NCBI GenBank assembly: GCA_002369155.1
Contig: DFEM01000076.1
Location: 1-6,871 of the forward strand
Direction: 5' to 3'
Length of the DNA: 6,871 nt
DNA from: Lachnospiraceae bacterium UBA3802
Lineage (GTDB): Bacteria > Bacillota > Clostridia > Lachnospirales > Lachnospiraceae
How positions within the stretch are numbered: position 1 is the stretch's first letter; every line of letters begins with the position of its first letter. This document shows, in pieces, positions 6,500-6,871 of the stretch. The notes under the pieces were generated by a model. That model was not told where the DNA came from. It did not search any database and saw only the letters and a program-made list of their open reading frames with translations. The translations under genes and the position numbers were made by a program.

Positions 6500-6871
6500 T
6501 CAGCAACCCTTCTCAAGAGCAAGTGTTCTTGTTGTAAGATCGCATACTTCAGAGGGTCCGTAGTACTGGATGGCACCGGGGAATGTGAAGCATGTCTCAA
6601 CTGCCCATTCGTCACGATGAGCTTCGAAGTATTTGAAAGGTGCACCGTCAAGTTCAACGAGTGCCTTTCTGATAACGGGCTTGTCTTCACCGTTTCTTCT
6701 TTCCATGTTCATCATCTTTGTGATGGGCATACCGCCTGCAACCCATTCTTCAGCGGGCTTTGCAATATTGGAAACCTTTGAAAGATATCCTGTATAGCCG
6801 TACTGGATAAGCATGAATGCGTTGTATCCGAGTGAATAGCAGTAATCAGCATCGAAGTTTGAAGGGAATGC
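6500..6871 (-). CDS. pfp: Pyrophosphate--fructose-6-phosphate 1-phosphotransferase, C-terminal part (5' end outside window)
   Basis: The 123 residues in the window are the C-terminus of a PPi-dependent phosphofructokinase (EC 2.7.1.90), which reversibly phosphorylates fructose 6-phosphate to fructose 1,6-bisphosphate in the cytoplasm using pyrophosphate instead of ATP. The frame enters at the right edge with [19 protein letters not shown] and continues with [11 protein letters not shown], then [32 protein letters not shown], and [23 protein letters not shown]. It ends ALEKGC at the stop 6500-6502. These motifs are typical of the long (about 550 residues) plant-beta/spirochaete/clostridial group. 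The first Met codon in the window, at 6814, is internal, not a start. A strong terminator follows, so the gene ends its transcript here, and queT has its own promoter. Confidence 0.93.
   Translation of the reverse strand, partial: AFPSNFDADYCYSLGYNAFMLIQYGYTGYLSKVSNIAKPAEEWVAGGMPITKMMNMERRNGEDKPVIRKALVELDGAPFKYFEAHRDEWAVETCFTFPGAIQYYGPSEVCDLTTRTLALEKGC

Noticed and set aside
6500..6814. A 104-residue gene starting at the ATG at 6814
   Set aside because: The frame stays open to the right edge and the upstream residues ([19 protein letters not shown]) continue the PFP family pattern, so this Met is internal.

Overview
The window looks like chromosomal DNA of an anaerobic, low-GC Firmicute of the Clostridia. 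A Lachnospiraceae member (Butyrivibrio-like) is my best guess. The reasons are pyruvate:ferredoxin oxidoreductase (PFOR), a long-form pyrophosphate-dependent phosphofructokinase (PFP), a QueT-type ECF transporter component, AAGGAGG ribosome binding sites, and compact intrinsic terminators with U-tracts. The genus is inference only.

Layout: (1) 1-1370, minus strand, is the N-terminal 456 residues of PFOR (nifJ/por), cut by the left edge. (2) 1371-1674 is a divergent intergenic region with a strong PFOR promoter, a near-perfect palindrome in its leader, a minus-strand terminator-like hairpin with no gene to terminate, and a repeat-rich leader for the plus-strand genes. (3) 1675-4290, plus strand, is a two-gene unit 27 bp apart: a polytopic membrane protein resembling GtrII-type glycosyltransferases, then an AraC/XylS-family regulator. 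(4) 4291-4376 is a short, dense control region. It has a 10-bp direct repeat spaced 21 bp, a -10-like box, and a hairpin whose 3' arm is the ribosome binding site of the next gene and whose tail is a U6 tract. (5) 4377-5744, plus strand, is a lipoprotein with a PEBP (YbhB/YbcL-like) C-terminal domain. (6) 5757-5794 is a two-way terminator between convergent genes. (7) 5790-6335, minus strand, is a QueT-like transporter component with a consensus promoter and a preQ1-I-like leader. (8) 6446-6481 is a terminator. (9) 6500-6871, minus strand, is the C-terminal 123 residues of PFP, cut by the right edge.

The two central-metabolism genes and queT all read on the minus strand. The plus-strand trio (membrane protein, AraC regulator, lipoprotein) lies between nifJ and queT like an inserted cell-envelope module. 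My reading, which is inference, is that the AraC protein controls the lipoprotein gene through the 21-bp-spaced repeat. The hairpin would then stop or silence read-through RNA while leaving RNA from the lipoprotein gene's own promoter translatable. The substrate or signal for this module cannot be read from the sequence.
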